A DNA stretch of 37,162 nucleotides from Clostridia bacterium. Lineage in GTDB: Bacteria > Bacillota > Clostridia > Oscillospirales > Acutalibacteraceae. A program made the translations under genes and the position numbers. Below the pieces are notes generated by a model, which saw only the letters and a program-made list of their open reading frames with translations, did not search any database and had not been told where the DNA came from. The stretch is from the NCBI GenBank assembly GCA_017517665.1, contig JAFWYP010000017.1:1-37162 (forward strand), in the 5' to 3' direction. The stretch's first letter is position 1, and each line of letters opens with the position of its first letter. Below are positions 22,723 through 30,940 of this stretch, piece by piece.

Positions 22723-25700
22723 TTATTCTTCTACATAGAATATGTTTTTGGTTACAAAGGCTGATTCCAAACCGTTTATATCATGACCTTTTATTTGAAG
22801 AGTAAATACATTGCAATCATCAGGAACCTTTAAATATAAAGTGTCACCGGTGGAGCTTTTGACATCATCGGCATCCAGCTTATATTCTATACGCTCTATT
22901 TCTGCACCGGTTGTTTTTGAAGGATAAACTTTAACTTTAATATAGTCATTTCTTTTAACCGTTGCCTCTTCCAAATCTGGAACGATTTTTCCGTTTACAG
23001 ATATTTCTATTGTCGGAGGAACGGGCGGAAGAACAACTACAGAGTACCATACCCAATAATTTCTGGCAAGATCTTTTTCTGTTCTGGCAAACACCTGCAA
23101 TGAAAACTCCTCAAGATTATTTGGTACAATGAACTCCGTATATCCTTCTTCTACGGTAACAACATCACCTGTTCCGAACTTATATTTAATATATGATATA
23201 GAATCACCTTCGGGAGCGATAGCTTCTATACCTATCACGTCGCCTTCTTGCACGCAAACATATCCCGGCTCCACTTTTTCGCCGTTAACGCTTACACCGA
23301 TAACAGGTGTTTGCGTGTTAGGTACAGCATCCATGGCAAGCATCACTTTTCCTTCATTACCTTCAACAACATTGAAACTTCCTATTGATTCAAGAACGCC
23401 TTCTTTCAGAATAACAAAGCAATGCTCATCGGTAATTTTGTCAACCTTGATTCTCATCGTGGCAGTATTTGCATCAATAATTTCATCCAAGACTATTTCA
23501 CCGCTGAATCCGATAATATCAAAGGCATTGTTAAGATATGGTGCTGCTCTTGACACGGCACTTGTCTGATTGACATCAACAATTGTGAATGTATGCTCGC
23601 TCCAATCAGTCAATGTTTCGGGACTGGGATGCAGTGCCGAAACACCTACATCGGGAGGCGAAATCAGAAGATGCGGAACGGCATAGAACACAAGAAAAAG
23701 TATAAGCGCCGCGGAACCGAGTGGGAGAAGAAATCTTTTAAGAAACACTGAACTGAACGAATCGTCTTTGAACATATAACTCATTTCGCCATAATAGTCT
23801 TTTGCAAAATCTGCTGTTTTGACAACCGAGAAATCCGCATTCAGCTTATGAGTTTTAAGATAATCCGTTTTTTCTTCAATAAAAAACGCACCGTTTCGGG
23901 CAATCTGCATTGCCTTAAGAATATTTATTGCCGCCATCGCTTTGAATTGCTTATATTTGACGTTGTGGATTTTTATGAATGCAAAAGTAAGAAGATAATG
24001 TGGATTATGTTCAAGACTGATATCCTGATTCTTTTTTATGCAATCAAAAAAGCTGATATATGAATCCGAAATAATTCTTCCGTTTTCTCCATCTGCAAGA
24101 AATTTCTTTTCTGATGTCAACTCGCTCAAATAAGTCAATGTGTTGATATTAAAGCTGCGCGAACCGATAAGAAAATCATTGTCGGGAGAAATATCGCAGG
24201 TTGCATTGCAGATTTTTTCAAGCTCCGATTTGAGGGCTTTGGCAACAATAAAATCATGCATTGTGGAACCCATAACAACTCTCTTTTTCCCGTCATTACG
24301 AAAAATACCGCATTTTGAAAACTCTTCAAACAAAACATCTGCAGATATTTTCAAATTGTTTGATTTTACAATTTCTTCAAAGTCGGATTCGAATGTTATG
24401 TTTGTATTACGATCAAGCATTTTTTTGCAAATTTGCTCAAAAATCATATCAACATCGATTTCTTCTATACTGTTACTTTCTTTTTTCAGTTTAATCCGAA
24501 GAAGTTCCGCTATGTTACTTAAATGGTATTTTATGATATCTGTTTCGGAGTCGACCGCCTCAATATTATTGAGTTCCGCAAGCATTTTTACAATTCTAAT
24601 ATTATTGCCCAAAATTTTATATAATGAGCGTTCTTCAAGTATTTCTGCGCAAGCGGGATTTGTATACATCATATATTCCCTGATTTGTGCCTGAGAAAGA
24701 CTTTTAAGCTTTATTTCAACAAAACTGCCGGGATTATTTGATATTTCTTCGGCAGATTTTGCCGTTTTCAAATCCTTTTCCAAATCTGTTGACGAGATAA
24801 TAATGCAAAGATTTTTGAATTCTGAAAACGCATTCAATTCTTCGGCAAGAAGTTTTCTTTTGCGTAAAGAAGCATCATTAAGTCCGTCAATCAGCAAAAT
24901 GTATGCAGGAAAGCCATAGCATTTATCAGTAGCCGAAAATGCTTTTCTCAACTGCATTCTTTTGGATTCAACGCCCGATACATTACCGAATTTAAAGTAT
25001 TCGTTAAGAATTCTGTCTGTAAAGGATTCGTTTTCTTTAAGTTTATTGACTGAAATATAGATAGGTGCTGAGTTCACCCTTTTTTCTCTTATGTCATTGT
25101 AAAACTTTTTTAAAGCAAAGCTTTTTCCGCTATCTTTTGATCCAGTAAGAATAAAGCGACCGTTAATCGCTGAAGAGCGAATGAAGTTCTGTGTTTCTTG
25201 ATAAAACTCCAAGTTTTCCAGCTTATCCAAAGATAGTGACAAGGGATCGGAAGAATATGCCTTTCGAAAGAAACTCAACAAATCTTTTTCAACAAAACTT
25301 AACCCCTTGTTGTATTCTACTTCCATAGACGGATACAGTATTTCGCTCGCCAACTCACCTGATTCATCAACAAGAACACATTCGTCACAAAAACAATCCA
25401 AAACTTTTTCTGTGCTGGCACTCGCACGGTTTTCCGCAAGTGAAATCAGCTTTTCAACAGATTTCATCACAGTATCGCCGTCACCGATACAACTGTCAAA
25501 CCTGTTATCGGGGTTGCAGCAAATGGTTTTCTTGAAAAAGCGTGCAAGTTCATCAAAAAAACAAACATTCACTCCCAAAAACAGCTCGTTGTCAGTATCA
25601 AAATCATACTCCGCATCGGTTTCCATTTCGTTAAACGATGGAAGATAGCCGAAAATTCTTTCAAACAGAATCGCACCTATTGAAAAAATATCCGTTTTTT

Positions 25701-26391
25701 CGCTGAATTCATCAAGGTTAAACTGCTTTTGCTCGGGTGCAGAATATCCTTCGGAATACGAAAAATCAACATCATTGCTGCGTATATTTTCTTTTTTAAC
25801 AACAGTATCCAGATCCAAAAACTTCAGAATTCTTGTGTTCCTTTGCTCATAAGAATGCTCAATGCAGAGAAGATTTGAGGGCTTGATATCAAGATGAAGA
25901 TAACCCGCCTCGTGCAAAGCGCCTGTAATAGCACATATATCGCAAGTCGCTTTAAGCATTTCTGCAAGGCTTTCGTTTTTTATATCCTCATATGTTTGGT
26001 ATGATTCCACCGGAATTTCCGCATAGGAAGTTCCGTTACCCTCAAAAAAATCGTTATTATGGCAAACAGAGAACGTTCCGTTTATATCATCCGAAGCAGA
26101 AATATTGTTTATCTGGCGATTTTTGTTGAGAAAATCATTTTTGTGTTTCTCAAATTTTTCGGCATCTTCGGGTATTATTTTTCCGTCAGGGTCTCTTGAA
26201 AGCCTTAGTCTTTCGGGATAAAACTCTTTCAGAATGCATCGCTTTGCATTACCGAAGTTATCTTCTTTTTCTGCGGTATAGACCAAAGTGTTGGCTCCCG
26301 AGCCGATGTGCGAAACAATTCGGTATTCAGTTTCCTGAGTGCTGCTTTTCAGTTTATAGCAGCAATCATTTTTTAAGGGTATTCTTGTCAT
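22723..26391 (-). CDS. Transmembrane Ser/Thr kinase-NACHT-like NTPase receptor with Ig-like ectodomain
   Basis: A 1222-residue multidomain protein. Residues about 20-315 are a eukaryotic-type protein kinase: Gly loop 'GSGANTLVY', Lys in 'CILKEF' (K55), catalytic 'HLDIKPSN' (D168, K170, N173), 'DLD' in place of DFG (D193) and 'SAPEQ'. Residues about 400-650 are a STAND/NACHT-like NTPase: Walker A 'GSKDSGKS' (K423) and Walker B 'YILLIDGLND' (D502). A helical stretch follows, then one membrane helix (about 882-904) with Lys/Arg on the N-side. Two tandem beta-sandwich repeats after it open with 'PVIGVSVNGEKVEPG' and 'PTIEISVNGKIVPD'. N-in topology resembles PrkC, but with an NTPase inserted. It lies 76 nt after the 755-residue gene. 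I know of no described protein with this exact order. Confidence 0.9.
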   Translation of the reverse strand: MTRIPLKNDCCYKLKSSTQETEYRIVSHIGSGANTLVYTAEKEDNFGNAKRCILKEFYPERLRLSRDPDGKIIPEDAEKFEKHKNDFLNKNRQINNISASDDINGTFSVCHNNDFFEGNGTSYAEIPVESYQTYEDIKNESLAEMLKATCDICAITGALHEAGYLHLDIKPSNLLCIEHSYEQRNTRILKFLDLDTVVKKENIRSNDVDFSYSEGYSAPEQKQFNLDEFSEKTDIFSIGAILFERIFGYLPSFNEMETDAEYDFDTDNELFLGVNVCFFDELARFFKKTICCNPDNRFDSCIGDGDTVMKSVEKLISLAENRASASTEKVLDCFCDECVLVDESGELASEILYPSMEVEYNKGLSFVEKDLLSFFRKAYSSDPLSLSLDKLENLEFYQETQNFIRSSAINGRFILTGSKDSGKSFALKKFYNDIREKRVNSAPIYISVNKLKENESFTDRILNEYFKFGNVSGVESKRMQLRKAFSATDKCYGFPAYILLIDGLNDASLRKRKLLAEELNAFSEFKNLCIIISSTDLEKDLKTAKSAEEISNNPGSFVEIKLKSLSQAQIREYMMYTNPACAEILEERSLYKILGNNIRIVKMLAELNNIEAVDSETDIIKYHLSNIAELLRIKLKKESNSIEEIDVDMIFEQICKKMLDRNTNITFESDFEEIVKSNNLKISADVLFEEFSKCGIFRNDGKKRVVMGSTMHDFIVAKALKSELEKICNATCDISPDNDFLIGSRSFNINTLTYLSELTSEKKFLADGENGRIISDSYISFFDCIKKNQDISLEHNPHYLLTFAFIKIHNVKYKQFKAMAAINILKAMQIARNGAFFIEEKTDYLKTHKLNADFSVVKTADFAKDYYGEMSYMFKDDSFSSVFLKRFLLPLGSAALILFLVFYAVPHLLISPPDVGVSALHPSPETLTDWSEHTFTIVDVNQTSAVSRAAPYLNNAFDIIGFSGEIVLDEIIDANTATMRIKVDKITDEHCFVILKEGVLESIGSFNVVEGNEGKVMLAMDAVPNTQTPVIGVSVNGEKVEPGYVCVQEGDVIGIEAIAPEGDSISYIKYKFGTGDVVTVEEGYTEFIVPNNLEEFSLQVFARTEKDLARNYWVWYSVVVLPPVPPTIEISVNGKIVPDLEEATVKRNDYIKVKVYPSKTTGAEIERIEYKLDADDVKSSTGDTLYLKVPDDCNVFTLQIKGHDINGLESAFVTKNIFYVEE

Positions 26392-26467
26392 GGCATTTCC
26401 TCCTTAAGGTTGTTGCCAATATGTTATCATCGCATAACGATAAAAAAATAGAAAAGATCTTTCCAAA

Positions 26468-28735
26468 TCAATTGTTTAGGGCAAGATTCCATAATACAGA
26501 GAAACTTTTTACAGGAGAATCTGACTGTGCGCAGGTCAAAAACACAAAATCCAACGGTTCTTTGGAATAGAGCGTTGCAAACCCGCATTCTGTCAGTAAT
26601 GTGTTAATTTCGAATTTATAATCTTTAAATGTTTTTTCTTTTGACTTGTGAAAAACAAAAAAGTGAAGAAAGATGAGCAGAGAACGAAGCTGTTCATATG
26701 TATTCATATTGCCTTTTCCGGCTTCGAAATGATTTCCTTCAGCAAATGACGGCGACGGCATATTTTTAAAAGCCGAGCAAAGAAAATGTTTGTAATTTTC
26801 CAAGTTTTCGTTATTTTCAATTTTTTTTAACACAGAAACCAGGTCTTTTTTATACAAATCCAGGATTTCATTATCGCAATAATCGATAAAAGTGTCCTTT
26901 GCAACTGTGTTCATTATCAACGAGATATCTTCGCACTCTTCCTTGTTTTCTTTAAAACCCGAGTCAGCAACTGCTTCTTGAAAATTTGCAAACTGAATAG
27001 AACCCTCTTTGAAATATTCTGAATCTTTGTTTAACTCAGAATACGGAATGTTACAAGTTTTAATAAGCCAATCTTTATAAAATTTGTTTCCGGTATTTAA
27101 CTTGCACCAAGGTTCGTTTTCAATTTCGTTCAAAGCCGCAACGGAAGCGTTTCTGAAAATATCGGTTATTCTTTTTGTGTTACCAAAACCATATGTAACA
27201 GAAACCCAAAACCACGGAAAATAAGATGAAGACAAAACATTATCTTGTAATTTGGTTAAATCTGACAGATGTTTTGTTGCAGTGTTAATCCAGAAGTCAT
27301 GTTTAATTGAGTATCCGATAGCGTTATCTTCATATTCGGCAAAATGTGTATTATTTAGTGCAGACATCAAAAACTTTTCACCGCTTTTTGTTTCTGACAA
27401 ATATTTTATATATTTTAATACTTGCTCTTTTGCCCGAACATTATTCACTGAGAATTCCAGGCGAATTTTAATTAATTCATTGATAAAATCTTCAGGTTCA
27501 AGTTCAAACAAACTTTCAATTGAATTTGCTCCGTGAGTATTAAGAAAATCTTCTTTTGCGGAGTTAATATCGATTTTTTTGCCCAAATAGAGACAACTGA
27601 AAATTTCAATGTCTTCAGCGCAGGCCGCAGGCAAAGACGGATCTTTTTTCGTTTCGATATAATCTTTGATTGAGTCTATTGGCGATTCATCATTATATCC
27701 TTTACCGCCAAACCGCTTTGCTTTACTGTGTGCTGATAAAAGTATTAAATCAAAAATCTGTTTTTTGTCGAGTTCAAGTTTTTTGATAAGTGCATACATC
27801 AGAATCCTGTCTGAAAAAGAGTCCGTAAGTTCAGGGGTTCCCTTACCTTCTCTCCAGTATTTAATTCTGGTGTTGTCTTTGCTTTCACGTCGAATATACT
27901 TGTTTTGCAAACCCTTTGAAGAAACAAGTGATAAGGCTGTTTCTTCAAGTTCTTTTCTGTTAAGCTCTGTGCCGCTTTTGTTTTCATAGTCTTTAATAAG
28001 AAAACTCAAATACGAACTTAAATCGTTTGTTTGCAAAAATTCTTCGGCTTGAGCTTCGTCCTCAACAGAATTGATCAGATAATTAAATAAAGAAACACAA
28101 CCGCCGTTGCAATTCATTGCACTGGCATAAAAATGAGAGTGATTTTTATTTTCGTTGCTGTAAGCATTCTGAAATGCCTTTTCATATTCGCTTGATATAA
28201 GGTCCTCGTAGTTTTCAAGCATCAAAACGGCATCTTTGAAACTCTTTTTGTTAACGAAACAATATTCAAAAATCAAATCAACGGGATTCCTTGTGAACGC
28301 AGGTACACCGCCAAAAAGTTTTGCAAAAAACACTCTGACTTCATCACGATTAAGACCGAGTGCAAAGGCAACCTGAAAAAAGGCAATTTTCGAGTTTTGT
28401 TTGGTCATGGAATATTCGGAATATGCGAACCAATTTCTTACGGTTCTTGATGAAACCTGCCATTTTTTATCTAATCCCTCAGAGGTTTTTGAGAGAAGTT
28501 CGAATAATCCGTTCGCTTCATTTTTTTCGGTAAATCCGTACTCGGAGTTGTTTTTTATATAGTTTAAATAATAGGTTCTCAGAGTTTCTCTGAAAACACT
28601 GCGCTCTTTATTTACTTGTTCTAAATCTTCAAAAACACTGTCAAGAATTTCTTTTGGTTCTTTCTTATTGATGTCGGACAAAATTTCTGAGGTTTCTTGT
28701 GCTTTTTCATCAAAGAAAATTGTATCTTTCTGCAT
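26468..28735 (-). CDS. Large protein with N-terminal HTH-like segment, partner of the kinase/NTPase
   Basis: A 755-residue, mostly helical, acidic protein with no signal peptide or membrane helix. I do not recognise a complete family. Residues about 90-150 look like a helix-turn-helix followed by a helical bundle: 'WQVSSRTVRNWFAY', 'AFFQVAFALGLNRDEVRVFF', 'RNPVDLIFEYCFVNKKSF'. A similar looking pattern recurs around 290-345 ('IKYWREGKGTPELTD', 'YALIKKLELDKKQIFDLILL'), suggesting an internal duplication. The C-terminal half has no visible motif. It is the first gene before the kinase/NTPase gene, 76 nt apart, and is probably co-transcribed, so a regulator or substrate role is inferred. Confidence 0.78.
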   Translation of the reverse strand: MQKDTIFFDEKAQETSEILSDINKKEPKEILDSVFEDLEQVNKERSVFRETLRTYYLNYIKNNSEYGFTEKNEANGLFELLSKTSEGLDKKWQVSSRTVRNWFAYSEYSMTKQNSKIAFFQVAFALGLNRDEVRVFFAKLFGGVPAFTRNPVDLIFEYCFVNKKSFKDAVLMLENYEDLISSEYEKAFQNAYSNENKNHSHFYASAMNCNGGCVSLFNYLINSVEDEAQAEEFLQTNDLSSYLSFLIKDYENKSGTELNRKELEETALSLVSSKGLQNKYIRRESKDNTRIKYWREGKGTPELTDSFSDRILMYALIKKLELDKKQIFDLILLSAHSKAKRFGGKGYNDESPIDSIKDYIETKKDPSLPAACAEDIEIFSCLYLGKKIDINSAKEDFLNTHGANSIESLFELEPEDFINELIKIRLEFSVNNVRAKEQVLKYIKYLSETKSGEKFLMSALNNTHFAEYEDNAIGYSIKHDFWINTATKHLSDLTKLQDNVLSSSYFPWFWVSVTYGFGNTKRITDIFRNASVAALNEIENEPWCKLNTGNKFYKDWLIKTCNIPYSELNKDSEYFKEGSIQFANFQEAVADSGFKENKEECEDISLIMNTVAKDTFIDYCDNEILDLYKKDLVSVLKKIENNENLENYKHFLCSAFKNMPSPSFAEGNHFEAGKGNMNTYEQLRSLLIFLHFFVFHKSKEKTFKDYKFEINTLLTECGFATLYSKEPLDFVFLTCAQSDSPVKSFSVLWNLALNN

Positions 28736-28818
28736 AAAACCATCTCTTTCTTATTTTAAAATTTCAATTAAAGATTATAATTTAGAATTATACCCCAAAG
28801 GAAACAACTTTTTTATTC

Positions 28819-28847
28819 TTTACACGTAACGAATGCTATTATATTCT
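28819..28847 (+). promoter_or_regulatory. Promoter for the transglutaminase-like gene cluster
   Basis: -35 TTTACA (28819-28824), 17-nt spacer, -10 TATTCT (28842-28847), 41 nt before the ATG. The 152-nt gap is divergent. For the opposite direction TATAAT boxes exist near 28775-28795 but no good -35 is visible. Confidence 0.5.
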
Positions 28848-28887
28848 TGCAGCTTATGAAGCGGCAAAAATTCGGAGGTGTTTTAAA

Positions 28888-29817
28888 ATGAAAAAATATG
28901 TTACTGAAAAGTTCTGCGATGTTATGTCTTATCTTACAGTTGCTCTCGGGGTAATACTCATTGCCTTAGTTGTTATGAATTACCCCAAAATCACTTCTCT
29001 TTTGGACAGAACACTTTTTAATCAAAACAAAGCGGTTTCTTCTTCAATTATTGTGGATGACAATACTGAATGGAAAAATCTTGATGAAAGCGAAAGAGTT
29101 CTTAAGGCAATTGAGATGGGAGGCATCACGGACTATCTCAACAGTCGTGAAATTGAGTTATACAATGAAACGGTGAGGTTTATGAATTCGGTTAAAGGTA
29201 AATCGGATTATGAGGTCTGCCTTGCCGCTCATGACTGGATATGTGACAATGTTACATATGACGATGATGCCGCAAAGGAAGACAACGATTTAAGCTATGT
29301 ATACGATAGCACGAGCAGTTATGGCGGAGTGGTAGAAGGCTACACTATTTGCGGGGGCTATGCCGAAAGCTACCAGCTTTTAACAAAATGTTGCGGCATC
29401 GAAACTTATTATGTCGTAGGCAAAGTACCCGAAGGCGGTTACCATGCTTGGAACATTTCGCGCATAAACGACCAGTATTATGCTATAGACTGCACTTACG
29501 ATGACAATGGTACTGACAGATACAAATACTTTATGGTGTCTGATGAGTTTATGAAGAATGTTGGTCGAGAATGGAGTTATGAAGAATTTCCTGCCTGCAC
29601 AGATAAGCAATATGAGTTTGCACGATATACAGAATTTTCTTCACAAAACGAAGTTTTCGATTATGTTGTTGGGTCATTGAACAATGCAGGAACAGCATTT
29701 GTAAAAACGGATTTTGAAATTGACTGTTTTGACGATATATGCGAGTCGGTTGACGCCGGTTTTGCATATTCCAAAACAAATATGGACGGGTTTAATTACT
29801 ATGCAATTAAATTATAA
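28888..29817 (+). CDS. Membrane-anchored transglutaminase-like cysteine protease
   Basis: A 309-residue protein with an N-terminal membrane helix (about 13-31) and an exterior transglutaminase-like domain. The triad is visible as C155 in 'GYTICGGYAESYQLL', H186 in 'GGYHAWNISRI' and D201 in 'YAIDCTYDD'. In bacteria this fold usually acts as a protease or peptide crosslinker at the cell surface. The ATG follows GGAGG by 10 nt. It is divergent from the HTH-like/kinase pair and starts a plus-strand run that also holds two microproteins, a JAMM protease and a secreted protein. Shared surface location with the kinase ectodomain makes a functional link possible but unproven. Confidence 0.88.
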   Translation: MKKYVTEKFCDVMSYLTVALGVILIALVVMNYPKITSLLDRTLFNQNKAVSSSIIVDDNTEWKNLDESERVLKAIEMGGITDYLNSREIELYNETVRFMNSVKGKSDYEVCLAAHDWICDNVTYDDDAAKEDNDLSYVYDSTSSYGGVVEGYTICGGYAESYQLLTKCCGIETYYVVGKVPEGGYHAWNISRINDQYYAIDCTYDDNGTDRYKYFMVSDEFMKNVGREWSYEEFPACTDKQYEFARYTEFSSQNEVFDYVVGSLNNAGTAFVKTDFEIDCFDDICESVDAGFAYSKTNMDGFNYYAIKL

Positions 29818-29968
29818 AACCATATATATTGACTTTAAGAATGTTATCCGCTAAAATTGTTGATATATAGCAAAACTTTATATGTATTATACGAATAGTT
29901 TATCAATATATATAAACTTTGTCAATAAATCTTCACATTCATAGTTATACAAAGAAAAAGGAGCTATC

Positions 29969-30142
29969 ATGAAAAAGATTGACTCGTTTTTAGAAAAGCA
30001 TTTTATCGGTGTTTTGATTTTTCAAATTCTATTAATTGCTTTAGCAATAATCCTTGTTATCAATTTTGATTTTCAAGATCTTGTGCTTTTCAACAATCGT
30101 CTTGCTGATGCTATAGTAAACTTTATTTTTAACGGGTATTAA
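29969..30142 (+). CDS. Single-pass membrane microprotein
   Basis: A 57-residue protein with a polar start 'MKKIDSFLEKHF', one long hydrophobic helix (about 12-32, 'IGVLIFQILLIALAIILVI') and a short exterior tail. AAGGAG lies 6 nt before the ATG. Positive charges at the N-end predict N-in topology. No family is recognised. It follows the transglutaminase-like gene by 151 nt and might be an accessory subunit or toxin-like peptide. Confidence 0.65.
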   Translation: MKKIDSFLEKHFIGVLIFQILLIALAIILVINFDFQDLVLFNNRLADAIVNFIFNGY

Positions 30143-30217
30143 TCATCAAATATATGTCGATATATGACTGTTTCAGCTTTCGCATTGCACAAAAACTTTA
30201 ATCAGGAGGAACATACA

Positions 30218-30403
30218 ATGAAAGAAATAAAAACATTTGAAATACAGAAAGAATTACGCAACAAAATCCCTGAAGGTCACTTTTGCGAGAATGGTCCTTG
30301 TTCCAGTTGCAAACACTCGGTATGGGATCATGGTAGTTTATATTGCAACTACAAGCGCAGATGGGTCTCTCCTAATGAGTGGCATTTTTGCTGCAACGAA
30401 TAA
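30218..30403 (+). CDS. Cysteine-rich small protein, probable metal-binding
   Basis: A 61-residue protein with seven Cys in the pattern 'CENGPCSSCKHS', 'YCNYKRRW', 'FCC', plus His residues, suggesting a zinc ribbon or small metal site. Trp and Arg residues ('KRRWVSPNEWHF') give it a nucleic-acid or protein-binding look. I start at 'MKEIKTFEIQKE', where AGGAGG is 8 nt upstream; 18 residues further upstream in frame lack a ribosome site. No signal peptide. Function unknown. Confidence 0.75.
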   Translation: MKEIKTFEIQKELRNKIPEGHFCENGPCSSCKHSVWDHGSLYCNYKRRWVSPNEWHFCCNE

Positions 30404-30476
30404 ACGCAAAACATCATAAGTTCAACAATTAAATGAAACAAATGTGCAATGCGAAAGCACTCGCGAGGTTATAAAA

Positions 30477-30908
30477 ATGATTGTTTTTAAAGAAAACATA
30501 TATAAAAAAATCCAAAAGGAATTGTCGAAAAACCCGGAATTTGAATGCGGAGGTATCCTCGGCAAATGTGAAAATTGCATTACGGCGTTTGAATACGACA
30601 AAACAGGCTCAAACAAGAGCAAAAATATATATTTTCCCGATGTAGAAACTCTAAATGTAATTCTTAAAACTTGGGAAAAAGAAAACATAAATTTTTGCGG
30701 ATTCGTTCATAATCATCCAAACGGTTCTGCCGAACTTTCAAACGGTGATATCAATTTCGCTTTAAAAATCATTAACAACTTTGATAATATAGATGATTTG
30801 CTGATGGGTATATATGTTGTTACGCCCGACTGCAAAAACAACAACTTGGTATGGTATCTTGTCCGAAAGGATAAGGTTGACAAAATCTATCCGGATATTA
30901 TCAAATGA
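30477..30908 (+). CDS. JAMM/MPN+ metalloprotease-like protein
   Basis: A 143-residue stand-alone JAB domain. The zinc site is complete: E23 in 'EFECGGILGK', H78 and H80 in 'FVHNHPNGSAELSNGD', S88 and D91, fitting HxHPx6Sx2D. Such enzymes remove ubiquitin-like tags or process sulfur-carrier proteins, and in bacteria occur in ubiquitin-like conjugation and defence clusters. No E1, E2 or ubiquitin-like gene is visible here. The start at 'MIVFKENIYKK' has GAGG 8 nt upstream. It is followed closely by the large secreted protein gene. Confidence 0.9.
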   Translation: MIVFKENIYKKIQKELSKNPEFECGGILGKCENCITAFEYDKTGSNKSKNIYFPDVETLNVILKTWEKENINFCGFVHNHPNGSAELSNGDINFALKIINNFDNIDDLLMGIYVVTPDCKNNNLVWYLVRKDKVDKIYPDIIK

Positions 30909-30940
30909 CATATAAAAAATTTATGAAAGAAGGCAAAAAC

